In this document: piece after piece, positions 15,355 to 24,427 of the stretch | How positions within the stretch are numbered: position 1 is the stretch's first letter | Layout: every line of letters starts with the position of its first letter | Origin: Lysobacterales bacterium | Lineage (GTDB): Bacteria > Pseudomonadota > Gammaproteobacteria > Xanthomonadales > SZUA-38 | Assembly (NCBI GenBank): GCA_028285525.1 | Contig: JANQOZ010000017.1 | Location: 44,637 to 108,636, forward strand | Direction: 5' to 3' | DNA: 64,000 nucleotides | Notes under the pieces: generated by a model | Databases searched by the model: none | Told to the model about the DNA's origin: nothing | Seen by the model: only the letters and a program-made list of their open reading frames with translations | Translations under genes and position numbers: made by a program

Positions 15355-18300
15355 TTGGGGGAGATGCTCCGAAAGCTGCTGCCGTTTGTGCCGCCGCATC
15401 TGGCGCGCAAACTGATCGCTGATCCCGAATGGGAGCAGCGGCTCGACAGCGACACGATTCACGGCGCCGCCCTGTTCGCCGATATCTCCGGCTTTACCCC
15501 GCTGACCGATCAGCTTGCTGCCGTCGGTAAGGAAGGCCCCGAAGAGCTCACCCGGCTGCTCAACGCCTACTTCAACCCCATTATCGCCGCGATCGAAGCT
15601 GAGTCGGGCGAGGTCGTGAAATTCTCCGGCGATGCGCTCATGGTCGTGTTTCCCGCCGATTCGCGGCCGCTCGCTGAGGCCGTGCGGCGTGCGCAGCAGG
15701 CAGCGGAAGGGATGCAGCAGTTGCTGGCGGACATGGGCGCGCTGGAAACGACCGCCGGTGAGGTCCAGCTGGAGATGAAGATCGGCATCGGCGCCGGCGA
15801 CATCGTGGCGATGGAGGTTGGCGGCCTTCTGGGTCGCTGGGAATACATCATCGCCGGTGACCCGATCCGGCAGGCGACCGCCGCCGAGGGTGAATGCCGG
15901 CCGGGTGAGGTGGCGCTCAGCCCCGAGGCCAGCGAAGTGATCCATCCGTGGCAGCTTCCCCCGCGCCGGGTTGAGACCGTCATGCAGCCGAATCTGGCTT
16001 CCCTGGATTCGGTGGAACAGACTCTGCGCCGCTTTGTGCCGGGCGCGGTGCTGGGCTTCTTGGAAACCGGGGCGCGCAGCTGGCTCGGCGTCCTGCGCGA
16101 CATGACGGTACTCTTTATCGGGCTCAAGGACTACGAGTTCACGGGCGCGCGCGCGATCAGCCAGTTTCACGAGCTGGTGCGAGACGTCCAGGGCGCGCTG
16201 TATCGGTTTGAGGGCAGCCTGAACAAGGTGGCCGTGGACGACAAGGGCGCGCTGATCATGGCGCTCTTCGGGGCGCCGCCGCTCGCCCACGAGGACGACG
16301 CGGTCCGCGGCCTCAAGGCGGCGCTGGAGATTCAGGCGCTGTCGCGCCGGCGCCAGCAGCCGCTCGCCATCGGGATCACCACCGGCCAGGTGTTTGCCGG
16401 GGCGGTCGGTAGCGAGATGCGCTACGAGTACACCGTGATGGGGGACACCGTTAACCTGAGTGCCCGCCTGATGAAAGCGGCCGGACCCGGCGCCATTCTG
16501 TGCGACGAGACCACGGCGCAGGGGGCCAGCAACCGGGTGCGCCTGGAGCGCCTCGATCCGATTCAGGTCAAGGGTAAGGCGGAGCCGGTCAAGGTTTTCC
16601 GCCCCGACGACGCGAGCCTCACCTCGAAGATTGTCAGCGGCTCGTTCCGCCCGCCGGCGATGATGGCCGGGCGCGGCCGGGAAATCGGGCTGGTCGATGA
16701 CACCATCGCCACCCTGGAACGGGGGCGTGGCGCGCTGCTGCTGATCGAGGGTGGTGTCGGGATGGGCAAATCCCGCCTGCTCAAGGAGGTTAAGGTCCAG
16801 GCCAAGATCAAAGGCATCACCTGCCTGAACGGCCTGGCTCGAAGCACCGAGGCCCAGGTTCACCTGCGTGCCTGGCAGGGCGTGATGGAAGACTTTTTTG
16901 AGCTCGGTCGGCTGGAGCTGGACCAGCGGGCTGACCACGTGCGCGAAACGCTCGCCGACCTGGCGCCTGGCTGTATCGATCAGGCCAGCCTGCTGACCGA
17001 GTGGATGGGGCTGACCGCCGTGCGCGGGACCCAGGAGCTTGTCGTCGATCAGCAGCAGCATGAGCACAACCTGATGCACCTGCTCAAGACTCTGGTGCTC
17101 GCTTGGACCAACACCCGGCCGCTGGTTGTGGCCATCGATGACGCGCAGTGGCTCGACGAAACTTCCTGGATGCTGGTGCGCGACCTGTGCCGCGCGGTCG
17201 ACAGCGGCAGCCACCCGCTGCTGCTGGTGCTCGCCACGCAGCCCACGCGCCGCGAGGGCGTCAGCGTCATCGAGGAGATGGAGCGCATGGACTGCTGCGC
17301 TGTCGCTCAGCTGCAGCCGCTGAGCCGCAGCGAGTCCAACCTGATGGTGGCGGATCGGCTGGGCGTGCTGCCGGATCGGGTGCCGCAACGCCTGGGGCTG
17401 TTTATCCACGAACGCTCCGAAGGCACGCCGTTTGTCGCCGAGGAGCTGCTCCGCGCGATGCAGGATCAGGGCATGGTCGAAGTCTGGAAAGACGATAAGA
17501 CCAACCAGAATCTGTGCCGGGTTCGGGGCGAGTTTTCCAGCGAGACCGAGACCCTGCCGGGCTCAGTTCGCGGTCTGATCCTGTCTCGGATTGACCGGCT
17601 GACCGCCAATCAGCAGGTCACGCTGAAGGTTGCGTCCGTGTTTGGCCGCCGCTTCGTACGCCGCGGGCTGGCCGACGTGCTGGCCGACGAGTACGAGTTC
17701 GACGAACAAAAGGTGCAGCAGGATCTCGACACGTTTCACGACATGGAGCTGATCGAACTTGAGGGTGAGGAGCCTGACCTGCAGTACCGCTTCCAGCACC
17801 AAATCACCCAGGAAGTGGCCTACGAGTCGCTGCTGTATTCGCAGCGTCGCCAGCTGCACGTAGCGGTGGCGCAGTGGATCGAGAAGAAATATGCCGGCAA
17901 TGAAGACTTAAGCTGGCGCGAGCAGACCATCGACAGGCTCGATCCGGGCGCCTCGGCGCTCGCGCCGCATTTCGGGGAACTGGCCGACCATTACCGGGCG
18001 GCGGGCGAGGAAAAGCTGGAGCTTCCATACGCGGTGCTGGCCGGCAACTACGCCGCACTGCTCTATCAAAATGAGGAGGCCGAGCGGCATTTTCAGCGCG
18101 CGCTCGAACTCATTCCAGCCTCGGATCTGCGTTCCCGGCTGCGGGTGCTGAAGGAGTGTGAGAACACTTACCGGCTGATGGCGCGGCGGTCGGCGCGCAA
18201 GGACGTGCTTCGCCAGATGCAGCAGATCGCCGGGGAAATCGGCGAAAACGGTGTCAAAGCTCTGGTTGCCATCTTACAATCGGTGTACCAGTTCACCTAC

Positions 18301-19563
18301 GGCCGACCGAAATCTGCTCAGCAGCTGGCGACTTCGGCGATCGAGCTTGCCCAAGCTGATCAGGAACCGCTGATCGAATGCCGGGCCCGGCGCTGGCTGG
18401 GGGCGTCGCTGCAGGTGGCTGGACATCATCATCAGGCAAGGGAGGAAATGGAGCGGGCAAACGACCTGGCGGTAGCCGCCGGTGACCCGGATCTCATGGC
18501 CGATACAACCACACAGCTTGCCCGGCTGGCGGAAAAGCGCGGCGAGTTCCAGCTTTGCCTCGAGTACTGCGAGCAGGCGCTGAAGCTTGCGCAGGAGACC
18601 GGCAACCTCGGCGACGAGGCGGCGATCCTGCGGCGCATGGCGAGCGCCTACCTGGCGCTCGACCGGCTCGATGAATCGTTCAAGGCCGCTGACGCCGCGC
18701 ACGATCTGCTGATTCAGATCGGGGATCGGCGCCAGGAAGGGCTGGCGCTGGATCTGAAGGGTCGGATTGCCGTTGCTCGCGGCGACTATTCGGCCGGCAA
18801 GGCGCTGTTCGAAAAGAGCCTCGGGCTGCGCCAGCAGATCCAGGATCGTAAAGGCCAGCAGCGTTCCCTGATGCTGCTCGGGGACGCCTGCCTCCACATG
18901 GGTGCGCACGAAAAGGCCCGCGTATGCTACGAGCAGGCGCTCCAAGATGCCGGCGAGATGTACATGGCCTACGACCAGGCGGAGATCAATGCTCGACTGG
19001 TCCTGCTCGAACATTCCACCGGGGATAACGAGAAAGCGAAGCAGCACGGTCTCAAGGCCGCCAAAACGCTGTCTGCCCTCAACGACCAGCCGCTGCTCGC
19101 GCAGACGCTGACCAGCCTCGGTCATGCGTTTACCGAACTGGGTGAATACGACTCTGCCGCGGCAGCCTACGGCAACGCGATACAGATCCGACAGAAGCTC
19201 GGACAGACCAATCTGCTTATGGAGACCGTAGCCGGGTCAGCGCGGCTCGATTTCAAGCAGGGCCGGAGTGACGCGGCGCTGGAGAAGGTCAACGAGGTGA
19301 TGAACGCGCTGGGTGACGGCGGCTGGACCGGTACCGAGCAGCCGTTTCGGATTTACCAGACCTGTTTCGAGGTGCTCGAGCACCATCAGGATGATCGTGC
19401 GCAGGCGCTGATCGACAAAGCGTTCGAGGAACTGCAGCGGTCCGCGCAGGCGATCAGCGACGAGCAGCTGCGCGAGTCATTCCTCTACAGCGTGATGGAA
19501 AATCGCGCGGTGGACTACTACTACCGCGGAACCCAGCGAGCTCAGACTCAGTCTCAGTCGTAG
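15355..19563 (+). CDS. tandem class III cyclase / AAA-type NTPase / TPR signalling protein
   Basis: 1402 residues from TTG at 15355, preceded by AGAGG at good spacing. Cyclase domain 1 (about 35-200) has metal-binding aspartates in ALFADISGFTPLTDQ and VVKFSGDALMVVFP. Cyclase domain 2 (about 245-415) is partly degenerate: its first motif reads VLFIGLKDY without the aspartate, though EYTVMGDTVNLSARLM is intact. An NTPase domain follows with Walker A EGGVGMGKS (about 465) and Walker B LVVAIDDAQWLDE (about 595). The last 500 residues are TPR repeats (about 890-1390). This is the order of soluble adenylyl cyclase and LuxR/AfsR-like STAND regulators. Likely makes cyclic AMP or acts as a sensor; input unknown. 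Confidence 0.85.
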   Translation: MGEMLRKLLPFVPPHLARKLIADPEWEQRLDSDTIHGAALFADISGFTPLTDQLAAVGKEGPEELTRLLNAYFNPIIAAIEAESGEVVKFSGDALMVVFPADSRPLAEAVRRAQQAAEGMQQLLADMGALETTAGEVQLEMKIGIGAGDIVAMEVGGLLGRWEYIIAGDPIRQATAAEGECRPGEVALSPEASEVIHPWQLPPRRVETVMQPNLASLDSVEQTLRRFVPGAVLGFLETGARSWLGVLRDMTVLFIGLKDYEFTGARAISQFHELVRDVQGALYRFEGSLNKVAVDDKGALIMALFGAPPLAHEDDAVRGLKAALEIQALSRRRQQPLAIGITTGQVFAGAVGSEMRYEYTVMGDTVNLSARLMKAAGPGAILCDETTAQGASNRVRLERLDPIQVKGKAEPVKVFRPDDASLTSKIVSGSFRPPAMMAGRGREIGLVDDTIATLERGRGALLLIEGGVGMGKSRLLKEVKVQAKIKGITCLNGLARSTEAQVHLRAWQGVMEDFFELGRLELDQRADHVRETLADLAPGCIDQASLLTEWMGLTAVRGTQELVVDQQQHEHNLMHLLKTLVLAWTNTRPLVVAIDDAQWLDETSWMLVRDLCRAVDSGSHPLLLVLATQPTRREGVSVIEEMERMDCCAVAQLQPLSRSESNLMVADRLGVLPDRVPQRLGLFIHERSEGTPFVAEELLRAMQDQGMVEVWKDDKTNQNLCRVRGEFSSETETLPGSVRGLILSRIDRLTANQQVTLKVASVFGRRFVRRGLADVLADEYEFDEQKVQQDLDTFHDMELIELEGEEPDLQYRFQHQITQEVAYESLLYSQRRQLHVAVAQWIEKKYAGNEDLSWREQTIDRLDPGASALAPHFGELADHYRAAGEEKLELPYAVLAGNYAALLYQNEEAERHFQRALELIPASDLRSRLRVLKECENTYRLMARRSARKDVLRQMQQIAGEIGENGVKALVAILQSVYQFTYGRPKSAQQLATSAIELAQADQEPLIECRARRWLGASLQVAGHHHQAREEMERANDLAVAAGDPDLMADTTTQLARLAEKRGEFQLCLEYCEQALKLAQETGNLGDEAAILRRMASAYLALDRLDESFKAADAAHDLLIQIGDRRQEGLALDLKGRIAVARGDYSAGKALFEKSLGLRQQIQDRKGQQRSLMLLGDACLHMGAHEKARVCYEQALQDAGEMYMAYDQAEINARLVLLEHSTGDNEKAKQHGLKAAKTLSALNDQPLLAQTLTSLGHAFTELGEYDSAAAAYGNAIQIRQKLGQTNLLMETVAGSARLDFKQGRSDAALEKVNEVMNALGDGGWTGTEQPFRIYQTCFEVLEHHQDDRAQALIDKAFEELQRSAQAISDEQLRESFLYSVMENRAVDYYYRGTQRAQTQSQS

Positions 19564-20213
19564 CCTCGCGGTTCGTCTTCGTCGTCCTCGTTTTCCCAGT
19601 CGTACACCTTGCGTGGCGGGATATCCAACCGCCGGTAGCGCCACGCGCCAACCACCCCCAGCGCAGCGCCGGCCAGGTGTGATTCGAACGAGATGCCGGG
19701 GACACCCGGCAGCAGACCCGAGCCAAGCCCCCCGTAGAGAAAAAACACCAGCATCGAGAGGGCGATCGCCCGGGTGTCCCGCTTGAGCAGGCCCGACAGC
19801 AGCACGTAGGCCAGCATGCCGTACAGCACGCCGCTGGCGCCGATGTGAATACTGCTCCGCGCCACCAGCCACACCAGCAGCCCGCCCCCGATGTAAACCA
19901 TCGGCAGAACCCGCACCGACGCGTTCGGGTAGACGTAGAGCATCCCCGTACCGAGGACAAACAGTGGCACCGTGTTGTGCAGCAGGTGGCCGAAGCTGCC
20001 GTGCAGGAGCGGCGCCAAAAAGACCCCGGCAAAGCCGTCGGCTGAGCGGGGCACAATTCCGAAACGATTGAGGGGATATCCCAGGAGAAAGTTGACGACG
20101 TGCACCGCCCACAGCAGCGCCAGGGCGGCGAGGGTCAGCTTCAGCGCCAGCGCAAAGTTGGCCTTGGCCCGGCCGGAGGTAATGAACTCCGGATCGGGGC
20201 GATGCAGCTGCAT
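19554..20213 (-). CDS. rhomboid-family intramembrane serine protease
   Basis: 219 residues, six hydrophobic segments. The catalytic serine is in HIGASGVLYGMLAY (GASG motif), the catalytic histidine in SFESHLAGAALG, and the oxyanion-side histidines in LLHGSFGHLLHNT. All three are the expected rhomboid signatures, so the enzyme should be active, cleaving transmembrane substrates within the inner membrane. An acidic tail (YDWENEDDEDEPRGYD) follows. Its last 10 bases overlap the 3' end of the convergent cyclase-ATPase gene. Substrate unknown. Confidence 0.92.
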   Translation of the reverse strand: MQLHRPDPEFITSGRAKANFALALKLTLAALALLWAVHVVNFLLGYPLNRFGIVPRSADGFAGVFLAPLLHGSFGHLLHNTVPLFVLGTGMLYVYPNASVRVLPMVYIGGGLLVWLVARSSIHIGASGVLYGMLAYVLLSGLLKRDTRAIALSMLVFFLYGGLGSGLLPGVPGISFESHLAGAALGVVGAWRYRRLDIPPRKVYDWENEDDEDEPRGYD

Positions 20214-20228
20214 CTCAGGCTCGTCGGT

Positions 20229-21569
20229 TCAGTTCTGGACCTCGATCCCGTTGAGCCCTTCCCAGGGCACGTACTGAACGCGATCTTTCTGCACAATTGC
20301 CACGCCGAGATTGCTGCCGGTGACGTCGGGATCTTTACCCAGGTCGAACGTCTTGCCGCTGCGCAGCGTGACGGTGGCGGTGTTGTTCTCCTGAGGGGTC
20401 AGGCGCTGGATGTAGCGCCACGGAATCTCGAACTGGAGGCCGCTGGCGTCTTTGCCGCGCAGCATCTCCCCCTCGTGACCCTGGTCCAGATCGAACATCA
20501 GCTGGCCCTCGGCGGTGAGCTCCGCGGCGCTGACCCGGGCCTGAATGGGACCCGCGTCAGCAAACTCCTCATACCTGGGCAGGTCGTCCGGCGCGCTGAA
20601 GAACGAGACTTTTTCGAAGGCGGACCAAGGCACCAGCACCCGGCCGAGGTCGGCGGCGTGAACCACAATGCCGCGGTTTTCCGAGTTGACGTCGTTGGTG
20701 TCGCTCATGCTCTGGGTGACGCCGTCGGCCAGCTCAACCAGGCTCGATTCGCCCTGGTTGGTGATGCTGCGAATCGTCGAGAACTTCACCGCCTGCTCCC
20801 GCCCGTTGACGTCACCGTCCAGCTCGTCTTCCGGGTAGCGCTCGTCGCGATCCCAGTCGATGAACCCTTCGAAGACGCCGCTGCGTGTCTCGACCCGACC
20901 ATACAGGTAGGGTGAAAAGGTCGGGGCGTCCGCTTCCGGCGGATGAAACCGAACTTGCTCGATATCCCGCCAGTCGATCACCTGCACCTGGCCGCTTTCG
21001 CCCAGCACCTCCAGGTCGGCGCCGATATCGTCGGAACCGCCGTCCGCCTCGATGGTGCTGCCGTCGCGCAGCGTGAGCCGGACCCGTTCACCGCCGAGTC
21101 TTTCGACCTGCGTGAGCTGGCCAAACTCGACGCTGAAAGACTGCGCCTGGAGGTCGGACGAGCCGAGCCAGCGAACCAGCTCAATCACGTGGCCATTAAA
21201 TTCGAACCGAGGGCCCGGCAGACTGTCTTCGATCCGCTCCCGGTCTTCGTCGGGCAGCTGAGACAGGTCGAAGGGCTCGGCCTTGTCGCCGTTGAAGTGA
21301 TGAATCCAGTTGGCTTCCTGCTCACCCCAGCGGATGGTCCCGGTGACCTGGCTGTCGTCGTCGAGTTCGATCGTGCCGTAAATGTGGCCCCGGTCGGGGT
21401 TTGCCGGCCGGCTATCGATCGAGCTCTCGACAATAGCGGCGGTGGCGTCGCTCGCGGTCGCGGCCGCCGGCGTGCTTTCCTGAGCAGCAGCCAGACCCGC
21501 AGCGCCGAGCAGGGAAAGCGCCAGCGCGGGCCCGGAGCCCCGCACGTAGGAGTGTGTCGACTTTTTCAT
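20229..21569 (-). CDS. secreted beta-rich repeat protein of unknown function
   Basis: 446 residues with a long signal region (MKKSTHSYVRGSGPALALSL, cleavage expected after AAAQ). The mature protein has repeated beta units in which a G-x-I/V strand precedes a W-containing strand: YGTIELDDDSQVTGTIRWG (about 65) and YGRVETRSGVFEGFIDWD (about 225). Each is followed by a block on charge-rich loops and WRDIEQVRFH or WSAFEKVSFF. It looks like two copies of one fold, possibly SH3-like or LSm-like barrels. Very acidic overall. It precedes the rhomboid gene by 15 bases in the same direction, so they may be co-transcribed. No family recognised. Confidence 0.65.
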   Translation of the reverse strand: MKKSTHSYVRGSGPALALSLLGAAGLAAAQESTPAAATASDATAAIVESSIDSRPANPDRGHIYGTIELDDDSQVTGTIRWGEQEANWIHHFNGDKAEPFDLSQLPDEDRERIEDSLPGPRFEFNGHVIELVRWLGSSDLQAQSFSVEFGQLTQVERLGGERVRLTLRDGSTIEADGGSDDIGADLEVLGESGQVQVIDWRDIEQVRFHPPEADAPTFSPYLYGRVETRSGVFEGFIDWDRDERYPEDELDGDVNGREQAVKFSTIRSITNQGESSLVELADGVTQSMSDTNDVNSENRGIVVHAADLGRVLVPWSAFEKVSFFSAPDDLPRYEEFADAGPIQARVSAAELTAEGQLMFDLDQGHEGEMLRGKDASGLQFEIPWRYIQRLTPQENNTATVTLRSGKTFDLGKDPDVTGSNLGVAIVQKDRVQYVPWEGLNGIEVQN

Positions 21570-21614
21570 GGCGCTATTGTGCGCGCTGAGTCGGTCGACC
21601 TCAACAATCAGAAG

Positions 21615-22499
21615 TCACGGGCCGGACTTCGCCTGCTGCCGGCCTAAAGGCCTGAAATAGCGAGTGTTTTGATAGTAATTCGGGTCTTCGTTGGCCTCGT
21701 GCCAGCCCGGGATGCCCAGGACCGGCAGAGGCAGGAGCTGCCGGGTGCTGTTGAGGGCCGATATCCATCGGGCGAGTGGCTCGTCGGGGCAGGCCGGTGG
21801 CTCATCGGCTGAGCTTTGCACCGGGCCTGCAGGCAGCACCACACATTTGCTGGTCAGCCCGTCGAAGGGCCGGCAAAGCTGTTCGAGCAGGCCGTGCCCC
21901 AGTGTGAGGGCCCAGAGGCTGCGGTCCCAGCGGCTGCGCTGGGTCAGAAACAGCTCGTCCCAGCGATGCGCTTTTAGCAGCGACACAATCTCGGATACCT
22001 CACCGAGCAGCACAACGCCACACTCGTCGAGTAAGGTGGCGGCGTTGCCGGCCGCGGTCCGCTGCCGTGAACCCTCCTGCCAGCCCCGCTCAACCTGCAG
22101 GGCGTTGAGCGCAGCTTTACTTCGGGGCCAGCGGCACCACATCGCGAGGTTAAAGAGGTCGTGGACGTGTCCAGGCCTCACGGGCAGCTTGCCCTCTCTG
22201 TAAACCATCGCCTCATAGTCCCGCGCACCGAGGGGCTCGGTTTGCGTGACCACCTCGAGCGCCTGACCACGCTGGTTGCATGCCACTTGAGGGAGTAGCT
22301 CACCCAGCTCGTGCAGACTGAGCGACTGGGCATCGCCATTCTGGGTGTTTTGGGCAATCGATTCGGTTGGTGCTGATCCGGCGCACCGCGATACGAGCGG
22401 CAGCAGGCTTTGGAACCCGCCCAGGCGTGGCAGCACAACGGTGAGCTCCGGCACTGAGTGGATCGGCGCGTCTGTGGATCTGATCTTCACGGATTTCAT
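21615..22499 (-). CDS. DUF3025 domain protein
   Basis: 294 residues from ATG at 22499 (MKSVKIRSTDAPIHSVPEL); the longer open frame runs antisense through the next gene. The hallmark GHVHDLFNLAMWCRWPRSKAALNAL segment (written in part: HDLFNLAMWCRWPRSKAALN, about residue 110) identifies DUF3025. Later motifs are LLDECGVVLL and PVLGIPGWHEANEDPNYYQN near the C-terminus, also typical. Function of the family is unknown. It is divergent from the Kazal-domain gene with a 71-base gap. Confidence 0.8.
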   Translation of the reverse strand: MKSVKIRSTDAPIHSVPELTVVLPRLGGFQSLLPLVSRCAGSAPTESIAQNTQNGDAQSLSLHELGELLPQVACNQRGQALEVVTQTEPLGARDYEAMVYREGKLPVRPGHVHDLFNLAMWCRWPRSKAALNALQVERGWQEGSRQRTAAGNAATLLDECGVVLLGEVSEIVSLLKAHRWDELFLTQRSRWDRSLWALTLGHGLLEQLCRPFDGLTSKCVVLPAGPVQSSADEPPACPDEPLARWISALNSTRQLLPLPVLGIPGWHEANEDPNYYQNTRYFRPLGRQQAKSGP

Positions 22500-22570
22500 A
22501 GTGTACTGTGGCGGTCGTGTCGGGTGGGGCGGTGTAACGACAGCGTCGCGGGCCGACGGAGGAGGGGAAC

Positions 22571-22873
22571 ATGCACCTGGAAAGCGAAGCGGGCCGTTGG
22601 GCCGGTGACTCTGAGCCTCGGCGCCTAGACTCAGCTTGGCGTCGCCTGCTGCCGGTCGGCGTTCTGTCCCTGCTCCTGGCAAGCTGCGCTGACGTTCCCA
22701 CCGTAACGGCCTGCGAAATGCGTGACCCTGATCCCAACCGAATGTGTACCCAACAATACGAGCCGGTCTGTGGCTGCGATGGCAAAACCTACGGCAACCG
22801 GTGTGTTGCCCAAAGCCAGGGCGTCCCACAGGTTAATCCCGGCCCCTGCGAGGAAAATCATGAGCAACAGTGA
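22571..22873 (+). CDS. lipoprotein with a Kazal-type protease-inhibitor domain
   Basis: 100 residues. A hydrophobic stretch ends in a lipobox (SLLLASC, Cys at about 39), although about 26 residues precede the hydrophobic core; GTG or internal starts nearer the core are possible. Residues about 58-93 are a compact Kazal domain: [18 protein letters not shown], then RCVAQSQGV and a final GPC, six cysteines in Kazal order when the upstream AC is counted. Kazal domains trap serine proteases. Its end overlaps the glutathione peroxidase start by 14 bases. Predicted outer-membrane or periplasmic inhibitor. Confidence 0.75.
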   Translation: MHLESEAGRWAGDSEPRRLDSAWRRLLPVGVLSLLLASCADVPTVTACEMRDPDPNRMCTQQYEPVCGCDGKTYGNRCVAQSQGVPQVNPGPCEENHEQQ

Positions 22874-23351
22874 GACATCCATTTTTGATTTGAGCGCGAC
22901 CCTGCCCGGCGGGGAGAGCCAGCCGCTGGACGCCTATCGAGGTAAGGTCATGCTGATCGTGAACACGGCCAGCAAGTGTGGCTTTACGCCCCAGTACAAG
23001 GGCCTGGAGCAGCTGCACAAGGATTTGGGCGACGAGGGGCTGGTGGTGCTGGGCTTTCCCTGCAACCAGTTTGGCAGCCAGGAACCGGGCACTAATGAGG
23101 AGATCGCGGAGTTCTGCGAGCTCAATTTTGGCGTGACCTTCCCGCTGTTCGACAAGATCGAGGTGAACGGCGACAACGCAGACCCGATTTTCAAACTCCT
23201 GAAAAGCCGCGCGCCCGGCGTGCTTGGCAGCGAGAGCATCAAGTGGAACTTCACGAAGTTCCTGGTCAGTCGGGACGGCGAAAGCGTGACCCGCTATGCT
23301 TCAAAGACCGCGCCTGAGTCCATGGAAGCTGACATTCGGGCCCTGCTGTAA
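22860..23351 (+). CDS. glutathione peroxidase (thiol peroxidase type)
   Basis: 163 residues; start at [15 protein letters not shown]. Catalytic Cys40 is in [12 protein letters not shown], with the partner Gln in [12 protein letters not shown] and Trp in [10 protein letters not shown], the complete peroxidase set. It carries Cys rather than selenocysteine. The short cytoplasmic form reduces peroxides, in bacteria usually with thioredoxin. Translation is coupled to the Kazal lipoprotein by a 14-base overlap, an unusual pairing. Confidence 0.92.
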   Translation: MSNSETSIFDLSATLPGGESQPLDAYRGKVMLIVNTASKCGFTPQYKGLEQLHKDLGDEGLVVLGFPCNQFGSQEPGTNEEIAEFCELNFGVTFPLFDKIEVNGDNADPIFKLLKSRAPGVLGSESIKWNFTKFLVSRDGESVTRYASKTAPESMEADIRALL

Positions 23352-23483
23352 GGCGATTCATTCCCGGTTCAGCCCACTTTTGGTCTACTGTGGACCGTGA
23401 AAGGGCGCGCACGACGCTGGACCCACCGTCGGCCAGGACTGCTGGCGGAGTGAATGTTTACTTTAGGAAGCCTTGCTAAATCC

Positions 23484-24086
23484 ATGAAAAAGCTTATTTT
23501 TTTTCTTTTCATCTTAACCTTTTCGGGGCTTTCGGTCGCCGATCACCACCATCGGGGTGCCGGCGCCCGGGTCGGCCTGACCATCGTTGACGCCGTCTAC
23601 GGCAGCGACCGACGGTCGTGTGACGCCCGTCGCGCCCTGCGCCAGTGTGAGGGTCGCGGCCAGTGCGAGATCTTTGCCTCCAACCGTCTGTGCGGTGATC
23701 CGGACCGGGGCACGCCCAAAACGCTGCTGGTGCGCTACACCTGCGGTTTTGGCGTCGAGACCATCTATCTGCGGGAAGATGAAGCGACCCTGCTGTCGTG
23801 CAGCGGCCGTAGCCGGGCCCCGTTCAGCGGCCGCCAGCAGTTCGGCCGGGGTATCGAGATCCTGCGGGCGGACTACGGCTCCGGCCGCAGCTTCTGCGAC
23901 GCGGGTTACGCGTTTGCGCAGCAGTGCAACGGCCGCAGCGAGTGCCGGGTTTACGTCAACAACGATCTTTGCGGCGACCCCCGTCGAGGGCGGCGTAAGT
24001 TTGCCGATATCGAGTATCGATGTGGTGGACGGATCTATCAGGATCAGGTGCAGGAGGACGCCACCGCGTTTCTTGGCTGTCGCTGA
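23484..24086 (+). CDS. secreted protein with two SUEL/rhamnose-lectin-like domains
   Basis: 200 residues from ATG at 23484 (MKKLIFFLFILTFSGLSVAD, signal peptide); an in-frame ATG 30 bases upstream is possible. Two homologous domains of about 80 residues (roughly 28-105 and 118-198) share the order I-x-x-A-x-YGS, C, C-x-G-R-x-x-C, N-x-L-CGDP, G-x-K, Y-x-C and a closing C. This is the cysteine and YG/DP framework of galactose/rhamnose-binding SUEL lectins, found mostly in animals. An intact signal and even cysteine spacing suggest a disulfide-rich periplasmic or extracellular sugar binder. A terminator follows. The lectin call rests on pattern recognition only. Confidence 0.65.
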   Translation: MKKLIFFLFILTFSGLSVADHHHRGAGARVGLTIVDAVYGSDRRSCDARRALRQCEGRGQCEIFASNRLCGDPDRGTPKTLLVRYTCGFGVETIYLREDEATLLSCSGRSRAPFSGRQQFGRGIEILRADYGSGRSFCDAGYAFAQQCNGRSECRVYVNNDLCGDPRRGRRKFADIEYRCGGRIYQDQVQEDATAFLGCR

Positions 24087-24121
24087 AGCTCAAGCTTGGT
24101 TCGATTCCGCTTATTGCGGGC

Positions 24122-24153
24122 AAAAAAAACTCCGGCCACGCCGGAGTTTTTTT
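24122..24153. terminator. bidirectional rho-independent terminator
   Basis: ACTCCGGC (24129-24136), loop CAC, GCCGGAGT (24140-24147), flanked by eight A on the left and seven T on the right. It can terminate the lectin-like gene on the plus strand and would also work in reverse. Confidence 0.85.
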
Positions 24154-24427
24154 GTGGCTGCGCGAAACAGCCTGAGATGTCGACTCACGACGGATCGATG
24201 GTCGGTCCTCCGGAGCCTGATTGTGCCATGGCCGGGATCGCCGGAAGGCTCATCACCACAGGCGCGACATAAGCCGCTTTCCTGATGAATCGCCGTCTGC
24301 TTGGCGCTACTGGCGTTTGCTTGGCGGGTTTCTGCTTCATCTCTTCAATTACCCCTTACGCGGTGTTGCCCCCTGGGCGCAGTATGTAACATTACGTAAG
24401 CAGCCACAAATCCGGCAGGTGCCGAGC
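24154..24427. other. intergenic stretch with a doubtful 34-residue frame
   Basis: No supported gene. A plus-strand frame at 24285-24389 encodes 34 residues beginning MNRRLLGATGVCLAGFCFIS, which looks like a signal peptide or one membrane helix, but it lacks a Shine-Dalgarno. The rest is unremarkable downstream sequence between two convergent genes. Confidence 0.4.

Noticed and set aside
15103..17409. 768-residue minus-strand frame opposite the cyclase-ATPase gene
   Set aside because: Antisense of a gene with clear cyclase and NTPase motifs; composition is Arg/Gln/His-rich as in GC-rich shadows.
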